From Candidatus Aalborgicola lynettensis (GTDB taxonomy: Bacteria > Pseudomonadota > Gammaproteobacteria > Burkholderiales > Burkholderiaceae_C): DNA of 64,000 nucleotides. The stretch is taken from positions 131,501 to 195,500 of the forward strand of contig JADJZE010000022.1 in the NCBI GenBank assembly GCA_016719405.1, given 5' to 3'. The notes under the pieces are model-generated. The model was not told where the DNA came from and did no database searches. It saw only the letters and a program-made list of their open reading frames with translations. Below, one piece after another: positions 18,000 through 26,244 of this stretch; position 1 is the first letter of the stretch, and each line of letters opens with the position of its first letter. Position numbers and translations under genes: made by a program.

Positions 18000-18966
18000 G
18001 ATCAAGGACAAGGACGGACCCTTGCACGCCACACACGACATTCGGGCGAGGGCTCTCCCGGCGGGATTTGGGGCCTTTCCCTATCGACGGACAGGACTGC
18101 GTGGCCACGCTGGTGCCAAACCATGCCCTGCTGCCAGCCGCAAGGCGGTGCTGTACCCGCACGGCTACATTGACTATTCTTTCAGGCGCACTTGGCAACT
18201 GGGTTCGTGGCGGCAGGCAACTTTTATGCGCTGGACCTGCACCGCGCGGGCGGTCTTTGCGCGCAGGTCAAATACCCCACTATTGCCGCGACCTTGCCGA
18301 ATACGGCGCAGAAATCACGGCAGCCCTGCAGGTGATTCGCCAAACTGACGGCAATGCGGCGGTCGTCGGCAACTTTCATTCGACCGGCGCCCCCATAGGG
18401 CTTTTGTATGCGCAAGACCACGCAGCCGAGCGACCATTTGACAGCTTGATTCTGAACTCCCCCTTTCTGGCGTTCAACGACTCGTGGATCAACGAGGCGG
18501 TGCTGATCAAGGTCATCGCGTCACTGGGGCAATTTTTCCCCGAACAAGCCCTGCCGGGCGGCTTGTCACCCGGGAGTCGGTTCATCGCGCTTTTCAGGGC
18601 GAATGGGATTTTGATCGGTCCTGGAAACCCATCGAAGGCTTCCCCACCCGGGCGGGCTGGATCCGCGCCATTCACCAGGCGCACCGCCGGATTCAGGCCG
18701 GTTTGACGCTGGACTGCCCTATTCTGTGCCTATTCTCATCGGCCAGTTCCCGGCCCCAAGCCTTTGAGGAGATCGCCTGCCGCAGCGATACCGTGCTGGA
18801 CGTGAAGGACATTGCGCGATACAGCACCACACTCGGCAGCAACGTCACCCAACGCGTGATTACCCATGGCATGCACGACCTGGTCTTGTCCCGGGAACCT
18901 GCCCGATCCGAGGTATTCGCCGCCATGCGGGCCTGGCTGAATACCCTCGACGGGGATGTGGCCTAA
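18000..18966 (+). pseudogene. Serine aminopeptidase (S33)-type alpha/beta hydrolase, at least four frameshifts
   Basis: Pieces of one hydrolase are spread over three frames: PIDGQDCVATLV; KAVLYPHGYIDYSF; GNFYALDL; then a long stretch GRSLRAGQIPHYCRDLAEYG with the nucleophile region NFHSTGAPIGLLYA and LILNSPFLAFNDSW; and finally SVHRAFQGEWDFDRSWKPIE with a late HGMHDLVLS containing the catalytic histidine. One-base insertions near 18134, 18182, 18246 and 18570 would restore a single frame. The 5' end is uncertain. Intact members are lysophospholipase-like esterases. The last bases overlap the convergent PAP2 gene. Confidence 0.65.
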
Positions 18967-19787
18967 ACCGCCTGCAACGCAGATTTGGCGGATTGCCGCA
19001 CAAACACCAGCAACGACGCCACGGCCACCAGTGCCGCCACCAACCGCTGCACAGGCAAGGCTTCGGCAAAATCCAGCCCCGCGCTGGCCAGGTGGTAGGC
19101 CGCCACGGCCATCAGCAAAGCGACTGCACGCAGGCTCCAGGCCTGGGGCTGCAGGTGCTGCGGCCCTAGGCGCGCCAGCAAACCTTGCCCCAGCAAACCC
19201 GCCAGCAGGCCCAGGCTGGCACCCACGGCTACATCGCCCGGCCAATGGGCACCCACGGCAATGCGCGACAGGCCGGTGCCCGCCGCCAGCACAAAAAGCC
19301 AGGCATGGCGCCAGCGCCGCGCCAAGGGCAGCGCAAAGTACATGCCAGCCGCCACGGCAAAGGCTGTGAGCGTATGGCCGGAGGGCATGGACACGTTGTG
19401 CAGCAATTCACCCACCACCCGCATCTGGCTGTTGTCCACCACGGCCGCCGGGCGCGGGCTCTCAATGAGGGCTTTGCCCACGCGCGCAAACACAATCGCA
19501 AACGGTGCCGCGCACAACCACGCCCACAGCAAACGCGGCGCCAATACCAGCAGTGGTGCCGTCAGGCCCAGCACACCCCAGGCATTGCCCAACAGCGACA
19601 AACCCGCCCACAACACGCTGGGTACGGGTGCACACAGGGCATTGAGGGCGAGAAACATGCCGGGCTCCCACAGGTGTAACCACAGCGGCGCCGTCAACAG
19701 CAAGAGCCCTGCCGGCAGGCACCACAACAGAGCGGAAATGCGCGCTGGCGATGCGACACCCGGCGCAGGTTCGGACATGTGGGACAT
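18963..19787 (-). CDS. PAP2-family membrane phosphatase
   Basis: 274 residues from the ATG at 19787; an ATG three codons later is possible. About six membrane helices. The three phosphatase signature parts are present: KALIESPRP, MPSGHTLTAF and SRIAVGAHWPGDV. These make up the acid-phosphatase site used on undecaprenyl pyrophosphate, phosphatidic acid or related lipids. The start codon shares a base with the stop of the upstream glycosyltransferase (TGATG), so the two are coupled. That suggests a role in lipid-linked sugar metabolism, perhaps recycling a polyprenyl carrier; this is inference. Confidence 0.9.
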   Translation of the reverse strand: MSHMSEPAPGVASPARISALLWCLPAGLLLLTAPLWLHLWEPGMFLALNALCAPVPSVLWAGLSLLGNAWGVLGLTAPLLVLAPRLLWAWLCAAPFAIVFARVGKALIESPRPAAVVDNSQMRVVGELLHNVSMPSGHTLTAFAVAAGMYFALPLARRWRHAWLFVLAAGTGLSRIAVGAHWPGDVAVGASLGLLAGLLGQGLLARLGPQHLQPQAWSLRAVALLMAVAAYHLASAGLDFAEALPVQRLVAALVAVASLLVFVRQSAKSALQAV

Positions 19788-21355
19788 CAGGGACTGCCTT
19801 GGAGCTGGGGTTGCGGGCTGCCCGACCAGCGGCGGCAGGCGTAAAAACGGAAAGTGGCAATGGTCGACCCCAGGCGCCGTACATCCTGCGCCTGCAAAAA
19901 TTCGCAGTGCGCAAAACCATGTGGGGCCTGCGGCACGGTGTAGGCCAGTTGCGACCAATCGACCAGCAAGGTATCGGCGCCCACGGGCAGATCACCGGCC
20001 CACAGATCAAACTGGTCAAAACGGTCCTCCAGTACATGCACCGGCAGCGGCCGTGCGTACCAGCCGATGCGGCTGGCCAAGGTCCAGTTTTGCACCGCCA
20101 CACTGGTCAAGCCGTGTTGCGCTGCCAGCGCCCGCGCACTCTGGCCGGCCGCATCCCACCCATACACATCGGCCAAAGGGTTGGAGGGGCTCTGGCTGTT
20201 GCCCTGCCCGTGGCTGCCAGATACAAAAGGCCAACCGGCACTGAGCATCAGCCCCAGCATACCCACGCAGAGCGCACCCTGCGCCCACGCCAGCCCCACC
20301 ACCCACCGGCGACGCCCGCGCTGCACGGATTGCGCCAGCGCCATACCGGCAAAAGGTGCCAACGCCACCCAGGCCGGTGCCGTCCAGTGCGGCAGGCTGG
20401 TGCCCCCGCCCGACGCCACCGTGAACACCGCCATGGGCAGGACAAAAAACCAGCCCAGGGCGCGCGCGGGCTGCGCACCCATGCGGGCCAGCCCCCCACC
20501 ACCCCACATGAACAAAGGGCCGTAGACCAGAACTTGCAGCAGCACAAAACGCGCCACGTGTTTGCCCGACCAGTCGCCACCTGCGCCATGCTGGGCCTGG
20601 TAGGCGAAGGAAACCCAGTCGTTCTGGCTGTTCCACACCGCCACCGGCAGCACCAGCAGCACCGCCACACCCACCGCCAACCACGGCCCCGCGCACGCCA
20701 GCACGCGCAGCCCGTGGGCACGCAGCACACACCAGGCCACTGCCAGCGCCGGCACAATGGCGGTGTACTTGCTCAAGCCCGCCAGCCCCAGCAAGACGCC
20801 CAGCGAAGCCCAAAGCGCCAGCAACTGCCCGCGCCCGGGCTGCATCAAATCCAGCGTCCACCACATCAGCGCGGCCGTCAAAAACATCAGCAGCGTATCG
20901 GGCAATAAGCCCAGCCCCAAAACGTGCAGCAAAGGCGCCAGGGCCAGCGCCACCACCGCCCAATGGCCGGCGGCGCCCTGTCCCGGCATATCCGCCTGCC
21001 CGCCCAGTGCCTGCAAGCGCTGCGCCAGCTGAAACACCAGCAGCGCCGTGCCCAGCCACAGAGCCTGTGGCAACAAGCGCAACACGGCAGTGGGCGCATC
21101 CAGCGCCACCAGCGGCCACTGCAGCCAGCCCACCAGCGGTGGATGGTCAAAATAGCTCAGCGCCGGGTGCGCCGCATACAGCGCGTAGTGCGCTTCGTCC
21201 ACCGACAGGCCCACCAAAGCGCCCATGGCGAAATGCACCAGGCACGCCAAGGCCAGCACCCACCGGGTGCGCGCGGGGACGGGGACAAAAGAAGAAAAAG
21301 AAAACAAGAGGCCAACACCACAAAACAGAAACCCCCGCAGTCTAAACGGCCACAT
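19787..21355 (-). CDS. ArnT/PMT-like glycosyltransferase, family 39
   Basis: 522 residues from the ATG at 21355 (MWPFRLRGFL). The open frame continues upstream but is antisense to yafJ there. The first periplasmic loop has the GT39/GT83 signature DEAHYALYA with HPPLVGWLQ about 20 residues later; the acidic pair is the catalytic centre. Ten or more hydrophobic helices follow, and a soluble C-terminal part (from about 400) has ALAAQHGLTSVAVQNW. These enzymes transfer a sugar from a polyprenyl phosphate to lipid or protein at the periplasmic face. The partner PAP2 gene overlaps its stop codon. Donor and acceptor are unknown. Confidence 0.85.
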   Translation of the reverse strand: MWPFRLRGFLFCGVGLLFSFSSFVPVPARTRWVLALACLVHFAMGALVGLSVDEAHYALYAAHPALSYFDHPPLVGWLQWPLVALDAPTAVLRLLPQALWLGTALLVFQLAQRLQALGGQADMPGQGAAGHWAVVALALAPLLHVLGLGLLPDTLLMFLTAALMWWTLDLMQPGRGQLLALWASLGVLLGLAGLSKYTAIVPALAVAWCVLRAHGLRVLACAGPWLAVGVAVLLVLPVAVWNSQNDWVSFAYQAQHGAGGDWSGKHVARFVLLQVLVYGPLFMWGGGGLARMGAQPARALGWFFVLPMAVFTVASGGGTSLPHWTAPAWVALAPFAGMALAQSVQRGRRRWVVGLAWAQGALCVGMLGLMLSAGWPFVSGSHGQGNSQSPSNPLADVYGWDAAGQSARALAAQHGLTSVAVQNWTLASRIGWYARPLPVHVLEDRFDQFDLWAGDLPVGADTLLVDWSQLAYTVPQAPHGFAHCEFLQAQDVRRLGSTIATFRFYACRRWSGSPQPQLQGSP

Positions 21356-21484
21356 CCGTCGCCATGCACACCACGGACCGGCATGGGTGGTATGGCCGCT
21401 GTCCACCACCCCACAGTGACCAGGACACAACGCTGCGGACACAATATTTGCAGGGTGCCCATCGCGGGGACTACACTGCCTTTC

Positions 21485-22267
21485 ATGTGCCAACTGCTTG
21501 GAATGAACAGCCTGCTGCCGGCCAGCCTGACGCTGAGTTTTACCGGTTTTTCGCAACGCGGCGGCTGCACCGGCCACCATACCGATGGCTGGGGCATTGC
21601 CTTCTTCGAGGCGGTGGGCCTGTCGCCCGGCAAGGCAGCGCGGCATTTCGTGGACATGGAAAGTGCCGCCACCTCGCCCATTGCGCGCATGCTGCGCAGC
21701 TACCCCATCAAAAGCCACAACGTGGTGGCGCACGTGCGCAAAGCCACCGAGGGCGCCGTGGCACTGGAAAACTGCCACCCCTTTGTGCGCGAGCTGTGGG
21801 GGCGCTACTGGGTGTTTGCCCACAATGGCGACCTGAAGAACTACCACCCGCGCCTGCACGGCGCCTTCCAGCCCGTAGGCGACACCGACAGCGAGCGCGC
21901 CTTTTGCTGGCTGCTGCAGGAGATGAACAAGGCCCACGCCGGCATGCCGCGCATCGAGGAGCTGAGCAAAACCCTGGCCGAACTGGTGCCGCCCATGGCG
22001 CAATTCGGCACCTTCAATTTTCTGCTCAGCAACGGGCAGGCGCTGTGGGCACACGCCAGCACCCGCCTGCATTACGTGCAGCGCCAGCACCCGTTTTTGC
22101 CGGTGCACCTGACCGACGACGATGTGAGTGTGGACCTGTCCGAACTGAACTGCCCCGAAGACCGCCTGGTGATTGTGGTGACCGAGCCGCTCACCGTCAA
22201 CGAGAACTGGATCGCCATGGCGCCGGGCGAATTCAAGGTGTTTGTCGACGGCACGGCGCTGCGTTAA
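21485..22267 (+). CDS. Class II glutamine amidotransferase, YafJ type
   Basis: 260 residues. It begins MCQLLGMN, so the catalytic Cys2 is exposed once Met is removed, as in Ntn-type amidotransferases. Further family markers are TGHHTDGWGIAFFE, SHNVVAHVRKAT, NCHPFVREL and FAHNGDLKNY. Proteins of this group hydrolyse gamma-glutamyl compounds; the physiological substrate of YafJ is not established. It is divergent from the glycosyltransferase gene, with about 130 nt between them. Confidence 0.9.
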   Translation: MCQLLGMNSLLPASLTLSFTGFSQRGGCTGHHTDGWGIAFFEAVGLSPGKAARHFVDMESAATSPIARMLRSYPIKSHNVVAHVRKATEGAVALENCHPFVRELWGRYWVFAHNGDLKNYHPRLHGAFQPVGDTDSERAFCWLLQEMNKAHAGMPRIEELSKTLAELVPPMAQFGTFNFLLSNGQALWAHASTRLHYVQRQHPFLPVHLTDDDVSVDLSELNCPEDRLVIVVTEPLTVNENWIAMAPGEFKVFVDGTALR

Positions 22268-22383
22268 GGGCACGCCGTCGTCGCATCCCCTTTTGTGCAG
22301 CATTCAGGGGGCTTTTTTGCCTCTTGCGCGTACGGCCAACCACCTAGAATCGGCCACCCAGTCAACACCACTGCGAGGAATGG

Positions 22384-22920
22384 ATGAACGCTTTTTCGCT
22401 GACAACCCTGATCGCCGCCGCGACCCTGTCCACACTGGCTTCGGCCCAGTCAACCGACCGGGGTCTGTACGGTGAACTGGCCTACGTGCGGATGGACTAC
22501 AAGGAACCATCCGTGCACACCACCACGGATGCGGTGCGTGCCTTTTTTGGCAACAATGCCAGTGACAACGTGGTGGTGGAAGCCATGGTGGGCGCGGGTG
22601 TGGGCAACGGCAGCGGCACCTTGCTGGGTGTGCCTTACACCACCAAAATCAACAACATGCTGGGCGTCTTTGTCAAACTCCGGGCCAAACCCACGCCAGA
22701 ACTGGAGTTTTTTGGCCGCATTGGCTACAACCGGATCGGCCGCACCGTAGAGGTTCTCAGCTTCAGCAACGCCGAAGCGGGCGACGACGTGGCCTACGGT
22801 CTCGGTGCGAGCCTGAAGGTGGGCGCCAGAACCTATGTCACCGCAGACTACATGTCCTACTACAACGTCAACAACGTTTCGTTTCAGGGTGCATCGGCAG
22901 GCTTGCGGTTTCGTTTCTGA
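22384..22920 (+). CDS. Small outer-membrane beta-barrel protein
   Basis: 178 residues. A signal peptide (about 1-21, MNAFSLTTLIAAATLSTLASAQ) precedes alternating polar/aromatic strands such as LGVFVKLRAKPTPELEFFGRIGY and YVTADYMSYYNV, and the chain ends GLRFRF with the C-terminal phenylalanine recognised by the BAM machinery. Size and pattern fit an eight-stranded OmpA/OmpW/Opa-like barrel. No partner gene lies nearby, and the specific function is unknown. Confidence 0.75.
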   Translation: MNAFSLTTLIAAATLSTLASAQSTDRGLYGELAYVRMDYKEPSVHTTTDAVRAFFGNNASDNVVVEAMVGAGVGNGSGTLLGVPYTTKINNMLGVFVKLRAKPTPELEFFGRIGYNRIGRTVEVLSFSNAEAGDDVAYGLGASLKVGARTYVTADYMSYYNVNNVSFQGASAGLRFRF

Positions 22921-23042
22921 ACCCGCGTTCCTGCGTGACCTTCAGGCACATCCCAGCGTGGCCTGGCCACGTGCGGTTCATCCCCTGACGGTTCTCGTTG
23001 GGGCACAGCGGGGAGATATTCCTGCGCCTGCACCCCTACGCC

Positions 23043-23519
23043 TTACGCGATTGCGTCCAACACGCGTCCAATCACCTGGGAGGGGCTCTGGAATGCGCGT
23101 GATTGATAAGGCGTCGGGCTGGGAGGGGTAGTCTGCGAAGCAGCCATGGCCTTGCTGGTTCGCTCCAGCGCATCGGACTCGACGATATTTTTTTGCAGCG
23201 GCGAAAGACCCGACTCCAATATGGGTTTGGCAGCGTGGAAAACCTCTGCCAAAGCATTCGTGTAAGTGGGGTCTGCCTGCGTGTCCGGAATAGCTGACTT
23301 GCCGTTGTCTGACGCCGAAGCCAAGGCGGAGTCTTCGACTGTTTTTAACTGCCGTCGGCCCTGTTGAACCTCGTTTTCTTGCGCTTCGACCTGCCTGCGC
23401 AGGCTGCGCGCGCGGGACTCCGCTTGCTCCACTTCGCGGCGTGCTGCGGCCATGCGGCTGCGCAGCAGATCCGCTTGCACAGAGGGCGTTGCACTGTTGG
23501 TGGCAGTGATGGCGGTCAT
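23043..23519 (-). CDS. Hypothetical protein with N-terminal coiled coil
   Basis: 158 residues, not recognised. After a Thr/Ala/Ser-rich N-terminus there is a clear coiled coil (about 16-60, rich in Arg, Glu and Gln with heptad spacing). A polar linker then leads to a helix (NALAEVFHAAKPILESGLSPLQ) and a Pro/Ser-rich tail. No signal peptide or membrane segment. It lies just upstream of the convergent outer-membrane protein and downstream of a 67-residue companion with similar base usage; the two are probably cotranscribed. Confidence 0.6.
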   Translation of the reverse strand: MTAITATNSATPSVQADLLRSRMAAARREVEQAESRARSLRRQVEAQENEVQQGRRQLKTVEDSALASASDNGKSAIPDTQADPTYTNALAEVFHAAKPILESGLSPLQKNIVESDALERTSKAMAASQTTPPSPTPYQSRAFQSPSQVIGRVLDAIA

Positions 23520-23543
23520 GATGACCCCTGCGCGGTGTTGACT

Positions 23544-23747
23544 TCAGGCAGTTACATTGAGCAGGCGCCCAGTCGTCTGCCCCTGCGTGTTGACAACCGG
23601 TTTGGATTGCTCCGCCTGGGGCGGTTTGACCGGCTTGACATCCTCCTGCGCACGCCGGGTTTGCTCGCGCATCTGTTCCGTTTTCTGGAGTTGCGTTGGC
23701 TGCTGCGTCGATTGGAGCGACGATCTGTTGGCGCTTGAAACGTTCAT
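23544..23747 (-). CDS. Small hypothetical Gln-rich protein
   Basis: 67 residues (MNVSSANRSSLQSTQQPTQL...), very rich in Gln, Lys and Pro and probably disordered. It precedes the coiled-coil protein by 24 nt and has a plausible ribosome site (TAGGAGCC) about 7 nt before the ATG, which supports it as real. Not recognised; function unknown. Confidence 0.5.
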   Translation of the reverse strand: MNVSSANRSSLQSTQQPTQLQKTEQMREQTRRAQEDVKPVKPPQAEQSKPVVNTQGQTTGRLLNVTA

Positions 23748-23890
23748 AAGAGGCTCCTAAAAGGGATATTTCGCACTTTACGCCACTTGACAGCGACACT
23801 CAAGCCCTTAAATCGCCGCACCACAACGTGGCCGGGCGCCGCCCTTGCAATCGCTCCACGGCCATCGTCTCGCAGGTGTGCGCCACTGCG

Positions 23891-23950
23891 CATCAAAAAT
23901 GCCATTTCCGCACGTCTGGCTTGCGCAAGCAGCTATCAATACAGTAGCAC
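23891..23950 (-). repeat. Dispersed ~60-bp repeat, copy at the gshB stop
   Basis: On the minus strand the copy reads GTGCTACTGTATTGATAGCT, GCTTGCGCAAGCC, GTGCGGAAATGGC, and ends in a T run. It begins at the last base of the gshB stop codon TAG, with the same polarity as the gene. It closely matches the srkA copy in length. Confidence 0.87.
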
Positions 23951-24906
23951 TACACAGGTGCTGCGCCCAGGGCTTGCTCCAGCGCATCCACAAACATGGC
24001 CGCCACGTCAAACCCGGTCTGGTCGGTAATTTCCTGAAAGCAGGTCGGGCTGGTGACGTTGATTTCGGTCAGGCGGTCACCAATCACATCCAGCCCCACC
24101 AGCAACAAGCCACGCTCCGCCAGCACCGGCCCCAGGGCCTGCGCAATGGCACGGTCGGCGTCGCTCAAGGGCTGGGCGACCCCCTTGCCACCGGCGGCCA
24201 GGTTGCCGCGCACTTCGTTGCCTTGCGGAATGCGGGCCAGGCAGTAGGGAACCGGTTTGCCACCGATCACCAGCACACGTTTGTCGCCTGCGCTGATCTC
24301 GGGCAGAAAGCGCTGCACCATGAGCGACCGGGCGCCGCCCTGGTTGAGCGTTTCAATGATGCTACCCAGGTTCATGCCATCGTCGCGCACACGGAAGATG
24401 CCCATGCCGCCCATGCCGTCGAGCGGTTTGAGGATGATGTCGCGGTGCTCGGCATGAAAGCGCCGCACGGCGTCGGCATCGCGCGTGACCAGCGTGGGGC
24501 CAATGAACTGGGGGAACTCCAGAATGGCCAGCTTTTCCGGATGGTCGCGCAGCGCCCGGGGTTGATTGAACACGCGCGCACCCTCGCGCTCGGCCTGCTC
24601 CAGCAGGTGGGTGGCATAAAAGAATTCACTGTCGAACGGCGGGTCTTTGCGCATCACTACGGCGCCAAAATCGTGCAGTGGCCGTGGTGTGCAGGCGGTC
24701 TGGGCAAACCAGTGTTGCGCATCCCCAGTGAGGGTGATGGCGCGCACCACCGCCTGCACAACGCCACCGCGCTCCCACAACAAATCGGGTGTATCGCAGG
24801 CCCACACGCGCCAGCCGCGCCGCTGCGCCTCGCGCATCATGGCGAAGGTGCTGTCTTTGTGGATTTTGAACGACTCCAGCGGATCGGCAATAAACAGAAT
24901 ATCCAT
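23950..24906 (-). CDS. gshB: Glutathione synthase
   Basis: About 318 residues. The second of two adjacent ATGs (24906) has better spacing to GGAG than the first (24909). Family features: DILFIADPLESFKIHKDSTFAMM at the N-terminus, MRKDPPFDSEF, ATP-grasp elements DIILKPLDGMGGMGIF and EISAGDKRVLVIGG, and a late INVTSPTCFQEI. It joins glycine to gamma-glutamylcysteine in the cytoplasm. It is the last gene of a minus-strand run gshA-kup-benE-gshB, and the dispersed repeat starts at its stop codon. Confidence 0.97.
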   Translation of the reverse strand: MDILFIADPLESFKIHKDSTFAMMREAQRRGWRVWACDTPDLLWERGGVVQAVVRAITLTGDAQHWFAQTACTPRPLHDFGAVVMRKDPPFDSEFFYATHLLEQAEREGARVFNQPRALRDHPEKLAILEFPQFIGPTLVTRDADAVRRFHAEHRDIILKPLDGMGGMGIFRVRDDGMNLGSIIETLNQGGARSLMVQRFLPEISAGDKRVLVIGGKPVPYCLARIPQGNEVRGNLAAGGKGVAQPLSDADRAIAQALGPVLAERGLLLVGLDVIGDRLTEINVTSPTCFQEITDQTGFDVAAMFVDALEQALGAAPV

Positions 24907-24934
24907 CATGCTCCAGCTTTAAAAGAAACCGCCA

Positions 24935-26167
24935 TCAGGTCGGTGGTGGCACGGTTTTGGGCTGTGCCACACGCTGCACCAGCAGCGCCAGCGCACCGGC
25001 AACCACACCCCAGAAGGCAGAGCCTACACCGGCCAGCACCACGCCGCTCAGGGTCACCAGAAAGGTCATCAGGGCCGCCTCGCGGTGGCCCTCGTCGTGC
25101 AGTGCCCGGGTAAGCGCCGAACCAATGGTGCCCAACAGGGCCAGCCCGGCAATCGCGGCCACCAGTTCTTTGGGGAATGCCGTCAGCACCCCGGTAATGG
25201 CCGCGCCCAACAGGCCAATCACCACGTAAAAAGCACCACACACCACGGCGGCGGTGTAGCGCCGCGCCGGGTCCGCGTGGGCCTGGTGCCCCATGCAGAT
25301 GGCGGCGGTAATGGCGCTCAGGTTCAAGGCGAAGGCGCCAAACGGCGCCAGCACCAGCGTGGCCAGCCCGGTCAGGGTGATGACGCCCGACACCGGTATG
25401 CCGGCATCGCCCCCCTGGTTGCGCCGGTCGCCGTAGCCGGTGGCCACAATCACCGCCACGCCCGGCAGGTTTTGCGACGCCATGGTCACAATAAACAGCG
25501 GCAGCGCCAGGCTGACCACCGCCGCAAGCGTAAATTGGGGGCGGACCCACACCGGCATTGCAAGGCCCCATGTGATGTTTGCGCCCGTAAATCCAGCGTT
25601 GGCAGCTACAAACAAAATAGCAACCAGCAAAGTAAGCGGTACCGCGTACCGGGGCCACAGGCGATGCGCCAGCAGGTAGCTGGCCAACATGGTCAGCACC
25701 AGCGGTGTGGCGGTTTGTGCGGCACTAAAGCCCTGCAGTGCAAACCGTGCCAGCACACCGGCCAGCAAGGCGGAAGCCAGCGCCAGCGGGATGCGGTTCA
25801 TGACTCGCTCAAACCAGCCACTCCAACCGGCCAGCGTAATCAGCGCTGCGCACACCATAAAAGCGCCCACGGCCTCGTGCATGGAAAAACTGCCCGCAGC
25901 CCCGGCGCTGGCCAGCACTGCCGCGCCGGGCGTGCTCCACGCGACCATGACCGGTTTTTTGAGCCACAGCGAGGGCACCAGGGTGCACAGCCCCATACCC
26001 AGGCCCAGGGCCCACATCCAGGACGCGACCATGGCCGGTGTGGCGCCAAACGCCAGTGCCGCCTGGAACACGATAGCGACCGAGCTGGTAAACCCGACCA
26101 GCACCGCCACAAAACCCGCGCTCAGGGCGGAGGGACTCAGGTCTTTGAGGAAGTTCATCGGGTCCAT
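24935..26167 (-). CDS. BenE-family benzoate/H+ symporter-like transporter
   Basis: 410 residues, about twelve membrane helices. BenE features are LSAGFVAVLVGFTSSVAIVFQAA at the start, WSTPGAAVLA, and GGDAGIPVSGVITLTG. The family imports benzoate or related aromatics with protons; the actual substrate is unknown, and no aromatic degradation genes lie nearby. The stretch VAILFVAANAGFTGANITWG coincides with a weak match to the dispersed repeat. It lies between kup and gshB and is probably part of the same transcript. Confidence 0.88.
   Translation of the reverse strand: MDPMNFLKDLSPSALSAGFVAVLVGFTSSVAIVFQAALAFGATPAMVASWMWALGLGMGLCTLVPSLWLKKPVMVAWSTPGAAVLASAGAAGSFSMHEAVGAFMVCAALITLAGWSGWFERVMNRIPLALASALLAGVLARFALQGFSAAQTATPLVLTMLASYLLAHRLWPRYAVPLTLLVAILFVAANAGFTGANITWGLAMPVWVRPQFTLAAVVSLALPLFIVTMASQNLPGVAVIVATGYGDRRNQGGDAGIPVSGVITLTGLATLVLAPFGAFALNLSAITAAICMGHQAHADPARRYTAAVVCGAFYVVIGLLGAAITGVLTAFPKELVAAIAGLALLGTIGSALTRALHDEGHREAALMTFLVTLSGVVLAGVGSAFWGVVAGALALLVQRVAQPKTVPPPT
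25563..25622 (-). repeat. Possible degenerate copy of the dispersed repeat inside benE
   Basis: On the minus strand: GTTGCTATTTTGTTTGTAGC, then TGCC and a diverged second half with GGGCGCAAACAT. The first 30 bases match the srkA copy well, the rest poorly. It is read in frame as VAILFVAANAGFTGAN. It could be chance similarity, because these residues also suit a membrane helix. Confidence 0.35.
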
Positions 26168-26244
26168 TGTGACAGCCGCTCCCGCACCGTTTCACCCCGC
26201 GTGGTGCGCAGTGGTGCGCGGTGGAGAAGGCCCGCCCACCGCGT

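Noticed and set aside
21356..22303. Upstream extension of the glycosyltransferase frame to 838 codons
   Set aside because: The extra part is antisense to yafJ and has no similarity to GT39; the start at 21355 gives a normal protein.
22957..22971. Perfect palindrome CGTGGCC-T-GGCCACG after the outer-membrane protein gene
   Set aside because: A one-base centre cannot form a loop, there is no T-tract and no regulator nearby; probably chance in GC-rich DNA.
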